Assembly (NCBI GenBank): GCA_036897485.1
Contig: JAYMTF010001381.1
Span: forward strand, 1 to 23,787
Origin: Pelargonium nanum
Lineage: Eukaryota; Streptophyta; Magnoliopsida; Geraniales; Geraniaceae
Direction of reading: 5' to 3'
Length of the DNA stretch: 23,787 nt
The position numbers and the translations under genes are program-made. Of this stretch, positions 1 through 9,149 are shown in pieces. Numbering within the stretch: the first letter of the stretch is position 1; each line of letters opens with the position of its first letter. The notes beneath the pieces were generated by a model. It did not search any database. It worked only from the letters and a program-made list of their open reading frames with translations, and was not told where the DNA came from.

Positions 1-2
1 TG

Positions 3-71
3 GAGTTTAGGGTGACGCTTCCAAAGGGAGTGAGAAACATTGTTACTTCGAGTATGATGTCTCGTTACTGA
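3..71 (+). CDS. Possible 3' end of an unrecognised gene
   Basis: Reading from base 3, an open frame of 22 codons runs from the window edge to a TGA at 69-71. It ends with residues EFRVTLPKGVRNIV followed by TSSMMSRY. The composition looks protein-like and the stop is followed by AT-rich sequence, as expected of a 3' UTR. I recognise no family, and a frame this short at a window edge can be open by chance. The sequence to the left would decide it. Confidence 0.2.
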   Translation, partial: EFRVTLPKGVRNIVTSSMMSRY

Positions 72-3000
72 TAAAAAAAACAACATATATATAGGATTTT
101 ACATGTTACTATAATGGAATAACATCCGTCGACCTTATTGACAAATCATGTCAATTCAATATGCATTTTATGAGGACAAAAAAATAATTTACGTGTTATC
201 TCTTACTCTTAAAGAAAACCATAAATTCCACACGAAAAATTGAGGTTCTACACTTTGGAAGAGCTTGCTTCATTTAAGTCACAATTTTATACATTTTACC
301 GAACGAAACACAATGATCTTCTAAATTTTGCTTATTTGGCACTTCTTTTATGGAGATATTGGTCTTCCCAAACAAGCACTTAATCAAACACCTCTTTCCT
401 TCTTAAATAAATAAATAAATTAAGAGGTTAGTTCTTGGAAGCCACGTAGGATGCCGGCGCCGGCAGCGTCCAGGGTGTTCGCATCGTGGCTGGTTTGAGG
501 CCGTCGGATGGTAGGTAACGTGGAAGGATCTGGTGGAACGTAATGAGAGAATTGTGGATTAAGGAGTAAAATAAGATGATTAGTTTAATAGTTGGGCTTA
601 AAGTAAATAATTATATAATAGAGTTGTTTAGTTCAAGGAACATTTCGTTGGTGGACCAACAAAAGCTCCCATTAAGTATTATGTGATAGCGATCCATCCA
701 CGTGACCAATGGTTGGAATTTACAGAACTTATTCGATTTTTCTAAACCTAACAGCTCAACAATGTGTTAAGCTAATCAATTTGAAGAAACTGGTTTAAGC
801 ATGATTATTTAATTAATTAAGCTTTAGGATTATTGAATATGTGTCTTGCCTAAGCGCCGCACTGACTCACACCGCACTAGCCACACCAATCATAAGCATT
901 AGCTAATCTTAGTTACTAAGGTCTGTTTGGCTAGTCTTGTAGGCCCTGCACAAGCACTTTATCCTTGTTTTAGAGGGTTATTTGGCTACGGCAGACTGAA
1001 CGTCTGTAGACAGTAAGTCAAAAGATGTTTGGTTGTTGATGCAAAGGGGCAACGACTTCCTGAGGTTGGGGGTATGACATGAGATTTATCCGCGGGACGT
1101 TAGAGTCTTTTGCAGCTTTTGTGGGAGTTTCATTATCAATTTTGTCCATGATCTTGCTTTGGTTGAAGACTAAAATAACCCTAACCCAAGCCATAGTACT
1201 AAGATTGAAATTGTTTTGGCTATATTAACTCAGAAAAATAAACACAATACGGTCAACTCGGAGAAAATACGAGTCGATTACAACTTATTTAGATATACAT
1301 GTTTCAACTTTATGCGGTATCTCATTTTAGTTTCTCAGTCGATCTTCGTAATCCTCATACATTTTAAGAAACACATTTTTACTCCATACAGTAAAGCGTT
1401 GTAGTTTTACGGCCGATCTACAATCGATCGGTAGACCTAGATAAACTATCGGTTGACCTCACTTCTACCCCCAATGCTTGTACACTTTACAAGGTCGGAC
1501 ATGAAAATAATTAGGTCGAACAACTGTTGGTTGACCCGTAAACATATAAAATATTAACTTTTTTTTTTTTTTTTTTGAAACCTGTTTTTGCAGTTAAAAG
1601 TATGGTACTTGTGAACAATGTTGATAACCTGTGCAGATGCTTGAGCTGAATAGGAATTGGCAATTAGCAAAGCAAAAGTGAGTACCTGATTCACTTTAAG
1701 TTTTTAACCCCATAAAACTCCACATGCCCATTTGGGTTTCTAAATATTCAAAAGCACAGTAGAATTTAAAAGCTGGATAATACAGCTTGCTTTCCACCAA
1801 ACCTACAAAAAGAAGGCCAATATTTAAGTATCTACACAATTGAACATGTTGACACCAGAGAGAGCAATGGATAAAAAAGAACAAACTCTTCATCTTCTTT
1901 TTTCTAAAAAAATTTCACTTTACACGCGTTATAGTTGAAGATCGACGAGTACTGTTACCATGGCAGGAAGCAATGAATCCATTGAAAATGGAAATGTTTG
2001 CAAGTTGCGATCATTGTCATTTCAGTAAAAGAAGCAAAGAAAAATAATATGAGGTGAACATAGAAATTGATACGCATAATGTGCAACATGTATGCATATC
2101 GATGAAGACCAGCCAACCAACCAAGGAATGTCAAAATATCAATGGCGAGAATTTACCAAGTGGTCAAGTACTTCGTTGCTGTGGATAATAAGTGGAAATG
2201 TGCCTGCCTGAGGGGTCCTAATCGTCCCGTGTCAGCAAAAATAAGTGCAACTTCCCCTCTATATCAATAGAAACATCTCATCATTGACCACATCAGTTCT
2301 CATCACCATTAAAAACACTCACCAACTGAAAGTGCCAGCTTTGTTGTAGTAAATATATCATCCCTCGACCCATCTGCATAATTATTGAAGGGCCGGCTAG
2401 GTCCGGTACAAACTGGATCCAGGTGTTAATGTTGAAAAAAACAAAAGGTTGAGCAACTTTTCCCTGCCTTTTCTCTTTCAATTTACCTACCTACAAGTAA
2501 CATCAAATACAGTGAGAGGTTTTGGTGCAATATATACTTGCACGTGAAGCTTTTTAACAGCGTTAAAAAACTAAGGTCCACCATGAATATAGCGTTGCAG
2601 CTCAAATGCACTGTCAACCTTATTGACTACTCAAATCAGTAAAGCTAAGCTCACCTGCAATGATGTCGCCACAGCCTGCTTTTCGCTAGTGCAGAACCCA
2701 AACCTCGAGCATATCCTTGGTCCCTCATTAAAATAGCATTCACAAATGATAATCTATCTCCTGTAGCTCAACCAACGGAAAAATATGGACATAGTAATAG
2801 GTACTGAAATAAAGCTGGCCAATGGGAGATGGCGGCCTGTCAGTAACATTAAGCATCCTACAAATATGTATATGCAAATGATGTGTAAAGCAATTTTCAT
2901 TGACTTCTGCATAATATAACTGATATTAATAATTTGCTCCATAGAAAGCTCTAGCACGTAAAGTTGCACAACAACTTTTACACAGAGAACCCACTAGTTA

Positions 3001-4440
3001 ATTAGCTGCCCTGAATGAAAAAAAGCTCGAGCAACCATTTTAGTGCAATCTAACGAACTTCCAGATATGTGTGTGAAGATTAGTTGAGCCAATGCAATAT
3101 TCAGTTTTCTAAAGGTCGGATATAGGTATAACACAAGCACTAGACTCCGTTACTAACTATATGTTGTCAAAGAGTTCTAAATAACTTGTCATCGGGATAT
3201 TGTTGGTCATTCATACATAACTAGCTTAAAAAAAAAAGGGCACTCATTGCGTGGGACAAAAAAATTGAGAGATATTGGACACTCATTTTGGGAATTTAGA
3301 TGTTGAAACCAGCATTACCAACTCTGCCCTCCAGGCTCCAAGGATCTCGTAAGAGCAGCAACAATCTCATAGAATCAAGTAATTACGAATAGCTCTCTTT
3401 TAAACAAATAAAATACCTAAAACATACACTGGGTATCTTCTAAGAGACTAGTAGACCAGTCTTTGTCAAGAGAATACATATCAGATACAAATACTCTTTG
3501 GACTCTCCAATATACTTTGAGCACATCTTGAACTTTAACAGCTCTTCATAACAAGACTACTAAGCTACACCGAGCATACCCAAAGATACCTAAAACCATA
3601 TAAGAATACTTTATGGACACAAAATTTCAATTCACCTAGAATGTTAACAGTTCAACGTGGGAAAAACACAAGAAAGTTAAGCCATATGTTTTGGCCACGA
3701 GCCTTTGCCAATTGCCATGAAAAGTAACAATGCAACAACTTTGTAATGGATGCACATTAATCCTCTTTCTTTTAGATTTTCCGCATTGACATTAGCATAT
3801 ATATACATGATTCAGAAGACATTGGCACAAAGAGTAACACGATTTTCAGACCAGTGGCTTATTCACCTTCTCTACAGTCGGACTTGGAAGCAAAAGCAAT
3901 ATCACCACAACATAAATACAAATAGACCAGATTGACTGCTAAATCAAACATACATTCATAAATGACAATGAAGCCTAGAAAAGACTCAACTCCCACAAAA
4001 TGCCTCAACAACCAAGATCACATTGCGAAACACATCCCGAGCGGAAAAGACAGAACAATTAGTTAATGCTAAAGGAAAAAAAGGGAATAGAATAAGAGGG
4101 TCCTTTGGCAATGCCATTTAGGCAACTATCTATCATTTGTCACTGTCTAAATCAAAAGAAGAACAAAAAATAAAAAAACAAACAAACATAACCACAGAAG
4201 AAGTGGATTGTATAATCAGCCACCTCCATTTCAAATCAAAAGCACACTACACAACAACAACCCATAGAAACTGGCAGCAAAAAATGCCATCCTTTGCTAA
4301 ATTAACACACATGCCTAAAAAATCTAAGCAAATCGAAGAGCTTCAGATCAAAGAAATGATATAAAAACGCAAACTTTCACTGGTCAATTTGTTTATGTAT
4401 AAGAAAAAACTGTTTATCTCTCTTTCCTGCCAGAAAATTC
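72..4440. other. Gene-poor region without a recognised gene
   Basis: No protein family is recognisable on either strand. Notable parts are a GC-rich island at about 440-545 with the perfect palindrome GCCGGCGCCGGC (453-464), a G-box CACGTG at about 698-703, and a T19 tract at about 1559-1577. On the minus strand a few short open blocks are flanked by plausible splice sites, for example 2655-2723 (donor side GTGAGC) and a block ending at 2323 (donor GTGAGT). A plus-strand block at about 1637-1677 ends at GTGAGT. These blocks could not be joined into one consistent frame or matched to a family. Open frames at 3750-3935 and 4137-4364 have low-complexity, lysine-rich or irregular composition and are probably chance. 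Confidence 0.5.
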
Positions 4441-4480
4441 TGGCCATTCAATAAGAATTAAGCTATAAGAGACGAAAGAT

Positions 4481-4720
4481 TCATGGAATCTTAGAAGGAT
4501 GAGACCTTAGCAACTTGCTCCGGTGCGATCGACGGTTGTGATTCAGGCAACACCAGTAAGCTTCCATGGAGATGCGAGACGAGACTGTGAGGAAGAGGAT
4601 TGTGAGTTTTGGGCTTGGGCTTTGAGAGCAATGGATTTGAATTGAATGGGCTTATTTGTTGGGCTCAAGTGGTGTGAAGGCCCATATAAACCATATGTCA
4701 GATCGGCCCATTACTAGACA
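4481..4720 (-). promoter_or_regulatory. Site II (TGGGCY) promoter cluster, probably reading leftward
   Basis: Six Site II-type hexamers lie within about 100 bases: TGGGCT at 4610-4615, 4616-4621, 4647-4652 and 4660-4665, and GGCCCA at 4679-4684 and 4705-4710. Such clusters are bound by TCP factors and are typical of plant housekeeping and ribosomal or mitochondrial protein promoters. Just downstream on the minus strand there is a CT-rich leader and an ATG in good context (CCATGG, 4565-4567). It opens a 28-codon frame ending at 4481, starting MEAYWCCLNHNR. I recognise no family for it. The cluster could serve a non-coding RNA, a gene with small exons further left, or a dead gene. The orientation is inferred. 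Confidence 0.4.
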
Positions 4721-4944
4721 ATCCCGCCTAACCATGGCCGTTGCAAAGTATTTGATAATTTGAATATTGAATATGTAATTGCTGTATTCAATTTTTTTGG
4801 TTGAATTTTTTAGCATTTTAGAAAACAGAACAGAGTACATGTGAAATAAGTAATCATGAGGAAATGTAATAGAAATAGATGGAGAGAAAATATATGATAA
4901 TGATTAGCTAAAGTGAAACACATGAATAAAATTACAAAATTATA

Positions 4945-5140
4945 TTTCATCCGTCTTAATATAAATTGTGTTTCTATATAAAATAACTTATTTATGCATG
5001 AATTAGTAATAATATATTTATAATAAGTTAATCAACGTCTCTTAAGTTTGTTACAACACGCGACATACAAGAATAAATTTACCACGTTACGTAATTTTTC
5101 TCAGAACAAAAACAAAAACATTTACTTTAAGACGAGAGAG
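4945..5140. mobile_element. Stowaway-like MITE, copy A
   Basis: The ends form imperfect terminal inverted repeats. The left end reads TTTCATCCGTCTTAATATAA and the reverse complement of the right end reads CTCTCTCGTCTTAAAGTAAA. Both resemble the CTCCGTC...TAAAATAA ends of Stowaway (Tc1/mariner) MITEs. TA dinucleotides at 4943-4944 and 5141-5142 fit the TA target duplication. The element is about 196 bp, AT-rich and non-coding. The ends are diverged, so it is not a recent insertion. Confidence 0.6.
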
Positions 5141-5158
5141 TAACAAACTTGAAAAATA

Positions 5159-5398
5159 TTGCTTCATCCGTCACAAAATGAGTGCTCTTATTTATGTTTT
5201 GAGAAAAAATAAGGGAGAATTAGTCGATGTGACATATTTTTTTGTATCCTTATTGTCATGTGTTAAAAGATACCAATTGACTTGTTATAATGATATTATT
5301 AACGATTTATGCACATTTAACTTCTAAACTGGGAAATGCGCTTATTTTGTAACAAAAATTCAAGAAAAACGTAACACGTATTTAAAGATGGATGGAGT
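5159..5398. mobile_element. Stowaway-like MITE, copy B
   Basis: The left end (TTCATCCGTCACAAAATGAG, from about 5163) pairs with the right end (reverse complement TTACTCCATCCATCTTTAAA). A further inner inverted repeat is present: GTCACAAAATGAGTGC at 5170-5185 against GTTACAAAATAAGCGC, the reverse complement of 5338-5353. The CATCCGTC core and an adjacent TA support a Stowaway type. It lies about 20 bp from copy A, so the two form a small MITE cluster upstream of the J-protein gene. The exact boundaries are uncertain by a few bases. Confidence 0.5.
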
Positions 5399-5548
5399 AA
5401 CCAAGTTACTATAAAAATACTACAATTAATTTATGCGTAACTAACTTATAAGATATGGTAATACTATAAATGCAATTTTCTCCCTAAATTCACAATTTCA
5501 AAACACAATAAAGAGCAACTCTCACACACATTTTTAACTCGTGATAGG

Positions 5549-5643
5549 AGTTAAATGTTAACCGTGGTTACAATAGATAGGGATTCTCATAGCTACATCT
5601 CCTTTGTGGCCACACAACCAGAGTTAAAAATTAACCATGGTTA
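5549..5643. repeat. Short direct repeat in the J-protein gene promoter
   Basis: A roughly 23-bp unit, GAGTTAAATGTTAACCGTGG plus TTA at about 5549, recurs as GAGTTAAAAATTAACCATGG plus TTA at about 5621. The inverted form TTTTTAACTC also occurs at about 5531. The arrangement may be the remains of a small MITE just upstream of the TATA box. No transposon family could be assigned. Confidence 0.35.
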
Positions 5644-5657
5644 GGCTCCCAACAAAA

Positions 5658-5666
5658 TATAAATAG
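5658..5666 (+). promoter_or_regulatory. TATA box of the J-protein gene
   Basis: TATAAATAG occurs here, about 785 bases before the ATG at 6444. The distance is explained by a likely 5' UTR intron with donor AAG|GTAACT at 5925 and acceptor AACAACAG at 6414. This would place the transcription start near 5690. A leader intron in front of an intronless coding region is common in this plant J-protein family. Confidence 0.5.
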
Positions 5667-5924
5667 AGGTTTAGTTAAGGTTGACATAAAAATACTTTCT
5701 TTTTTCAAGAAGAAAGGAAGGGAAGGCCAAAAGTTCATTTTACTTTCAGTTTTGTGAGAACTGTGATTAGGTTGTGAGAGAGCGACAAAAAGGTACAAGC
5801 TTTGGGGATGTTCTTTGATTTGGAACAAAAAATAGGGGCAAAAAGGAAAATCTGACGACGGAGCTCTGTTCATGGTGGCTCATGTGATTCAAATTCCTCA
5901 AACCACACATGTTGCTATTTTAAG

Positions 5925-6414
5925 GTAACTTTATTCTTTCGTATTTTGGAGGCAAAATGCTCTCACTCACTGGATCACTGATTTTAGGGTTCATTTCCAA
6001 GCATTCAGTTTAGGGTTTTGATCGGAAAATTGTGTTTGTTTCAGATGATTTAGAAAATGGTTACCTTAGATTCATGCATGTTGTGCTTGCTATAGTTGAT
6101 AGTTGAGTGCACATTTGCTTGGAAGAGGGTTTGGGTTTTGGTTTGTATAGCGGTTTGAAGTTTTTGTGAACACAAAAATGAAGTATCAGATACTGTTTTG
6201 TTGACAATGTTGCTGCTGTTTCTGTTGTTTAGATTGTTATTTTCATTTAGATTTGGAAGCTTTTGGTATTTTGTTTGTTGTCCTTCGATTTCCGAGTTCC
6301 AACATTGTTTTTGTTTTGTTTATTGTCTTAATTAGGGTTTGTTGTATTAAAAGGGAGATTCTATTACAAAACTCGGGGATTGTTTACGGTTGTTGAATAT
6401 TTTTGGAACAACAG
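5925..6414 (+). other. Probable 5' UTR intron of the J-protein gene
   Basis: The proposed donor TAAG|GTAACTTT at 5925 begins a T-rich stretch of about 490 bases typical of a plant intron. The proposed acceptor is GGAACAACAG, ending at 6414. The ATG of the coding frame follows 29 bases later. A slightly different acceptor cannot be excluded. No coding content was seen inside. Confidence 0.4.
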
Positions 6415-6443
6415 AAAAGAGGGGAAGACTGTGGAGGAGTGAA

Positions 6444-7181
6444 ATGGAGTGCAACAAGGATGAGGCCAACAGGGCGAAAGAGATTGCCGAGAGAAAGTTC
6501 ACGGCAAAGGACCTTATGGGTGCGAAGAAGTTTGCTTTGAAGGCTCGGAATTTGTACCCTGGGCTTGATGGTATCACCCATATGTTATCAACACTTGACG
6601 TGTATATTGCTGCCGAGAACAGAAGAAACGGGGAATCAGATTGGTATGGGATACTCGGTGTGAATCCACTAGCTGACGATGAGGCTGTGAGGAAACAATA
6701 TAAGAAGCTGGCTCTTATGCTTCATCCAGATAAGAACAATTCTATAGGTGCTGAAGGGGCGTTTAAATTGATTTCAGAGGCATGGAGTGTATTGTCGGAT
6801 AAGGGTAAGAGAGTGGCATACGACCAGAGGAGCAGAACAGCTTTCGTGAAAGTTCCAACTCAGAGTGGAGCAACATCTGTACCACCGCGCCCTAAGAAGT
6901 CAAGCAAGACCCCTAAAACTACAACTTCTAGCGCGAAGTCTCGCAAGAATACCTCTCGGACAACCCAGTCATCGAATCTTGCAGCGTCTCAAAAGCCAAA
7001 ATCAAATACTTTTTGGACTGTGTGTCACGGATGCAATATGCAGTATGAGTATTTCAGGGTTTACCTCAATCGAAATCTCTTGTGCCCCATTTGCCACCAG
7101 CCATTTCTTGCGGTAGAAACAAATCCACCACCTTCAGATAGTTCAAAACCGATGTCATGGAATTATCCCAAGCAGCGTTAG
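6444..7181 (+). CDS. J-domain (DnaJ/HSP40) protein, truncated, of the plant DUF3444 family
   Basis: A frame of 245 codons, in one exon. J-domain proteins stimulate HSP70 ATPase activity through the HPD motif, visible at residues 94-96 (LMLHPDKNN). Domains in order: an N-terminal helical region of about 60 residues typical of this family (MECNKDEANRAKEIAERKF), the J domain at about 66-129 (DWYGILGVNP to RVAYDQR), a Ser/Thr/Lys-rich linker at 135-186, then a zinc-ribbon-like pair C194-x2-C197 and C214-x2-C217. The ATG at 6444 is chosen over the in-frame non-ATG codon at 6390 because family members begin M(D/E)CNKDEA. Full-length relatives have about 700 residues and end in DUF3444. Here a TAG follows residue 245 and the downstream homologous sequence is ruined. 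The remaining part could still make a short J-protein, or the locus may be a young pseudogene. Confidence 0.85.
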   Translation: MECNKDEANRAKEIAERKFTAKDLMGAKKFALKARNLYPGLDGITHMLSTLDVYIAAENRRNGESDWYGILGVNPLADDEAVRKQYKKLALMLHPDKNNSIGAEGAFKLISEAWSVLSDKGKRVAYDQRSRTAFVKVPTQSGATSVPPRPKKSSKTPKTTTSSAKSRKNTSRTTQSSNLAASQKPKSNTFWTVCHGCNMQYEYFRVYLNRNLLCPICHQPFLAVETNPPPSDSSKPMSWNYPKQR

Positions 7182-8178
7182 AAAACAAATCAAGCAGGTA
7201 GTAAAAGTACAAGTCACCAAGGAAGGAATAACGTGGTGTCTCCAAAAGTCGGGTTGGGTGAGTTTGTTATTTCAAATTGTATAGCCAAACCAACTTCCAG
7301 TAGGGTCCATTCTCCAAGAGAGCACGGAGAAGAAAGATGGAGGATGTTTTGCAGAGGAAGCACATGTCTGAGAAGAGAAGAAGGGGCATGTATGCTGTTG
7401 GTGCAAGTAGCTGTGGAAGGATGCTACAAGTAAAATAGGTGTAGGAATTGGAGTAGGCTCAGCAAATTTATTTGTATCTAAACAGGGCTATTTTGAAGCT
7501 GTGAGGGTCAATGGCATCACCAAGCTGTACAACATAATATATGTTATCCCAGTATGAAATTCAGAATCTGTTCATAGGGATGGGTTGGAAATAACTTCGC
7601 AAGAAATTAAATGAGTGGAACGCAGCATCTGTGACCAAAACATCGATCAAAATGAGGATAATGGGAATCAAAAAGTGAAAGAGAAACAGAAAGAAGAGAA
7701 AACTTTGGTGGAGTAGACAACGATGTATGCGATTAATACTAGTCTGGTGAGTCTGTGGATGCAATTCAGAAAGCTCTTTCATCAACTCTTCTTTTGGCAC
7801 TCTAGTGCTGATGTTTATGGCGAAATCTTGGAATCAATGTGCATTAATGTTCTGGATTCGGCTTTACATGATCTTGACCTGGATCGAACTGAAAAGTCTT
7901 TTGAAGTTCACTAGTTTTAGTCTGCATATGATAATGACGATGGGATGCCTCCACATTATGCCATGATTCATAACGTGGTCTCTTTGAAATCATTCCAGAT
8001 AAAGATCAGTTGGCTTTATCTCGAACACTAATAGCGATCCGGGTCCTCTTAACTGGGTTTGGCTCAGGTTTCTGAAAATTAGCTGAAGATTATAATGAAG
8101 AACTTGGTGTTGCTATTGCCTGCTCTTGTCGAAGTTGTTGGCTTCAAGACAGTGTTTCATCGGCACTGTGACCCAGAG
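7182..8178 (+). pseudogene. Decayed C-terminal half (DUF3444) of the J-protein gene
   Basis: After the TAG at 7179-7181 the same frame stays open to 7433 and still reads like family sequence (NQAGSKSTSHQGRNN), so the TAG probably replaced a sense codon. From about 7310 the homology moves to another frame (block ending KRRRGM at about 7380). More remnants follow: HDLDLDRTEKSF (about 7868-7903), a block with AYDNDDGMPPHYAMIH (about 7922-7970) leading into KISWL, GPLNWV (about 8040-8057), then DYNEE (about 8090) and VGFKTVFHRH (about 8138-8167). Stops and frame changes separate them. Between GPLNWV and DYNEE roughly 60-70 residues of the usual domain are missing. The family assignment is from memory of plant DUF3444 proteins. 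The 3' limit is approximate. Confidence 0.8.
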
Positions 8179-8179
8179 A

Positions 8180-8838
8180 ATGGTACCTCTTGTTTCTCAA
8201 TCGTCTAAAGAACAGAACTATATCTCCATTTTTGTTGGATGCAAAATTTTATATTGCTGTTTAGATACGTTGTACATACCATGAATCTTGATCTTGATCC
8301 ACTGTCTAACAAAACCACACATGCATGTTTCTTTGTTTCTGGTGAAAACGTGTATTTTATGTTTGTAGGCCAGAGACTGTATTTGGAGTCAATAGCCCAA
8401 AAGGAAAAGATACGCAAAGGCAAATGCAACATGCATCATTTAAAATTCAATCTTGTCGACACAGTTGCTTGGTTGATCGATAAAATGGATTGCATTAATT
8501 TAAACCTTTAACCACATAACACCCAACTAATTACACCTATTTTATTGCACCAATCTCTTTCAACATCAACAATTGAATGTTAGTTTGTGTGTAAGTGGAT
8601 ACGGTATTTAAAAACGAGTAACACTACATGTCGCAAATATTTGAACAAAATGAAGGGTCAATTAAAAAAACACGACACATTAGTTACTTATTGATGACTT
8701 GACATAAGCACAACACTGACACGTACATTTGCGTGGATACACTTAGCATTTTCCGTTAAATTATATCGTCATTCATGAGCTCCTATTTTCTTACGTCCCC
8801 ATTTAAAATCTTAATGTCGCTAGCATACATAATGAAGT
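8180..8838. other. Intergenic region between J-protein remnant and RAMP4 gene
   Basis: No gene was recognised. The open frame at 8239-8511 begins at a non-ATG codon, shows no domain and probably represents former 3' flank of the J-protein gene. The part from about 8600 is AT-rich, ending in the RAMP4 promoter. Confidence 0.5.
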
Positions 8839-8906
8839 CCAATCACATACGAACACGTGTCGCACAAGACGTGGTGCAACCAAGCAGAGAGTAAGTTGTG
8901 ACGTAC
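8839..8906 (+). promoter_or_regulatory. ER-stress-type element cluster upstream of the RAMP4 gene
   Basis: CCAAT at 8839-8843 is followed after exactly nine bases by ACACG (8853-8857), one base different from the ER stress element CCAAT-N9-CCACG. It overlaps a palindromic G-box ACACGTGT (8853-8860). GACGTGG at 8868-8874 and TGACGTAC at 8899-8906 add two more ACGT cores of the kind bound by bZIP factors. The cluster is about 50-120 bases upstream of the TATA box. RAMP4/SERP genes are known unfolded-protein-response targets, so the cluster fits. The function here is inferred. Confidence 0.45.
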
Positions 8907-8957
8907 AGCTCGGGGACAGTATCAACATAATTACGGAATTAACGAGCCATCTAGGAG

Positions 8958-8966
8958 TATATAAAG
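8958..8966 (+). promoter_or_regulatory. TATA box of the RAMP4 gene
   Basis: TATATAAAG lies about 190 bases before the start codon. Transcription should begin near 8990, giving a 5' UTR of about 160 bases. No ATG occurs in that leader before 9150, so the start codon is the first AUG of the mRNA. Confidence 0.7.
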
Positions 8967-9149
8967 CGAAGGAGAGGCGGTCTGTGAAAACAGCAGGCCA
9001 GAGATTTCATTCAGCGAAACGTAGAAGGTGAGAGTCAGAGAGAGGCGAGCTTGCACCACGTCTTGTGGGATCGATAGGTTAAAACCACCTGCATTTTCCG
9101 TCGCTTTCGTGCTCCGACCCGTTTCCAGCCACCGATCTCCCTCGGAATC

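Noticed and set aside
880..1210. GGTCTGTTTGGCTAG near 920 as the left end of a MITE ending near CATAGTACTAAGATTG
   Set aside because: The proposed ends match only weakly and no target-site duplication is visible.
1559..1577. T19 tract as the poly(A) tail of a minus-strand retrotransposed sequence
   Set aside because: No matching target-site duplication and no recognisable retroelement or spliced mRNA copy was found next to it. Simple repeats of this size are common.
4137..4364. 75-codon Lys/Gln-rich open frame
   Set aside because: A-rich low-complexity DNA gives such frames by chance. No ATG at the stated start, no domain and no promoter in the right direction.
8239..8511. 90-codon open frame after the J-protein remnant as an independent small gene
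   Set aside because: It starts at a non-ATG codon, has no domain or signal, and lies where former 3' flank of the decayed gene is expected.
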